Shown here piece by piece: positions 63,555-64,000 of a stretch of 64,000 bases of DNA. A model generated the notes under the pieces. That model saw only the letters and a list, made by a program, of their open reading frames with translations, was not told the origin of the DNA and did no database searches. Position 1 is the first letter of the stretch. Each line of letters opens with the position of its first letter. The DNA is from Lacisediminihabitans sp046156175 (GTDB lineage: Bacteria > Actinomycetota > Actinomycetes > Actinomycetales > Microbacteriaceae), in contig NZ_JAYLVL010000001.1 of assembly GCF_046156175.1 (NCBI RefSeq), positions 1 to 64,000 on the forward strand, given 5' to 3'. A program made the position numbers and the translations under genes.

Positions 63555-64000
63555 ATGTTCCGACGCAGCATTGTCGCGCCAGCCCTCATCGCAACCCTTG
63601 CCCTCGTGTCGCTGTCGGTCGGCTCGGCTTCCGCTTCCACCGCAGCCACCCCCGCGGCTGAGGCGGCCGGTGCGCCCGGTGCCACGAGCCATCAGGGCCA
63701 GTCCCGCAAGGACTGTGTCGGCACCTCGCGCACGACCGACTCCAAGATCTGGTTCACCGTGGCCGGAGGCATCCTCTCCGATGTCTACGCACCCACCCTC
63801 GACGCGACCAATGTCGAGACGATGCAGTACCTCGTCACCGACGGATCTTCCTTCACCGACCTGCAGAGCCGGGACACCACGTACACCGTGTCGTCTGATC
63901 CCACGGGCACGGTCTGCACGATCACGTCGACCGCGAAGAGCGGTGCCTACCGCTTGGTGAACACCTACCTCACCGACCCTTCGCGCGACAGTGTGGTGGT
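63555..64000 (+). CDS. Secreted glucodextranase/GH15-type protein, N-terminal part (partial)
   Basis: The first 148 residues, cut by the right edge. A signal peptide (MFRRSIVAPALIATLALVSL then SVGSASAS) precedes a mature part with DSKIWFTVAGGILSDVYAPT, NVETMQYLVTDGSSFTDLQS and RDTTYTVSSDPTG. This is the N-terminal beta domain of actinobacterial glucodextranases and glucoamylases, which cut glucose from dextran or starch ends. The catalytic GH15 barrel lies outside the window. GGAGAGAC precedes ATG 63555. Family assignment by pattern; full length not seen. Confidence 0.78.
   Translation, partial: MFRRSIVAPALIATLALVSLSVGSASASTAATPAAEAAGAPGATSHQGQSRKDCVGTSRTTDSKIWFTVAGGILSDVYAPTLDATNVETMQYLVTDGSSFTDLQSRDTTYTVSSDPTGTVCTITSTAKSGAYRLVNTYLTDPSRDSVV

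Noticed and set aside
1..64000. Prophage, plasmid origin, tRNA or integrase-type island
   Set aside because: No integrase, phage structural gene, replication gene or tRNA was found; only the IS end at the left edge is mobile.

Overview
The window is high-GC chromosomal DNA from an actinobacterium, most likely a member of the Microbacteriaceae (Micrococcales). The reasons are the codon bias, the many leaderless starts placed 6-8 nt behind TAGGNT-like -10 boxes, the actinobacterial trio histidine phosphatase/DUF3090/SCO1664 at 13.3-15.4 kb, DUF2510 proteins, and actinobacterial forms of malate dehydrogenase, cydABDC and the DevRS (DosRS) two-component system. No rRNA, tRNA or CRISPR array was seen. 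This assignment is an inference from gene content, not from a marker gene.

Layout. 0-1 kb: the end of an IS3-type insertion sequence truncating an uncharacterised gene, then non-coding DNA with hairpins. 1-5.3 kb: an amino-acid permease/alcohol dehydrogenase pair opposite an XRE-cupin regulator, then mdh. 5.5-13.2 kb: cupin, OsmC, an aldehyde dehydrogenase, a decayed alcohol dehydrogenase and the operon pntAA-pntAB-pntB-bdhA-flavin-fold protein. 13.3-19.8 kb: a housekeeping trio, an AAA/VWA pair and an aldo-keto reductase. 20.3-30 kb: devR-devS, and divergently a universal stress protein (USP) gene running into cydA-cydB-cydD-cydC and a second flavin-fold protein. 30-30.8 kb: a repeat-rich non-coding block. 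30.8-34.7 kb: mgtA-type ATPase, USP and fetB. 34.8-41.7 kb: amino-acid permease, VIT transporter, an OmpR/histidine kinase pair, and a ferric reductase/FMN-binding/ApbE set. 41.9-46.5 kb: TetR, MarR, a USP and small proteins. 46.5-58.5 kb: a RecB-helicase fusion, a kinase-like protein, two DUF2510 proteins, a J-domain protein, a peroxidase, RecQ and YbjQ. 58.6-64 kb: phosphoketolase, a class A PBP, and the start of a glucodextranase/GH15-type exoprotein.

The main theme is a dormancy/hypoxia regulon. The response regulator at 20284-20925 keeps, at identical numbering, the key residues of Mycobacterium tuberculosis DosR (D54, T82, K104, K179, K182, N183). Its partner kinase keeps the histidine that binds haem in DosS. 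Six GGGAC..GTCCC-type palindromes close to the DosR box lie in front of the aldehyde dehydrogenase, the transhydrogenase operon, USP-cydABDC, USP-mgtA, a third USP operon and phosphoketolase. Four of the six have an NANNNT hexamer exactly 22 nt downstream, so the box would overlap the -35 region. Together these genes would respond to loss of oxygen or to NO by switching to the high-affinity bd oxidase, rebalancing NAD(H)/NADP(H), making acetyl phosphate through phosphoketolase, and reducing acetoin or aldehydes.

A second unit, at 36.8-41.7 kb, looks like a flavin-based electron-export module (membrane flavoreductase, extracytoplasmic FMN-binding protein and the flavin transferase that loads it) next to its own two-component system. 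The rest is ordinary chromosomal content. Several gene ends carry short tandem repeats or REP-like hairpins.
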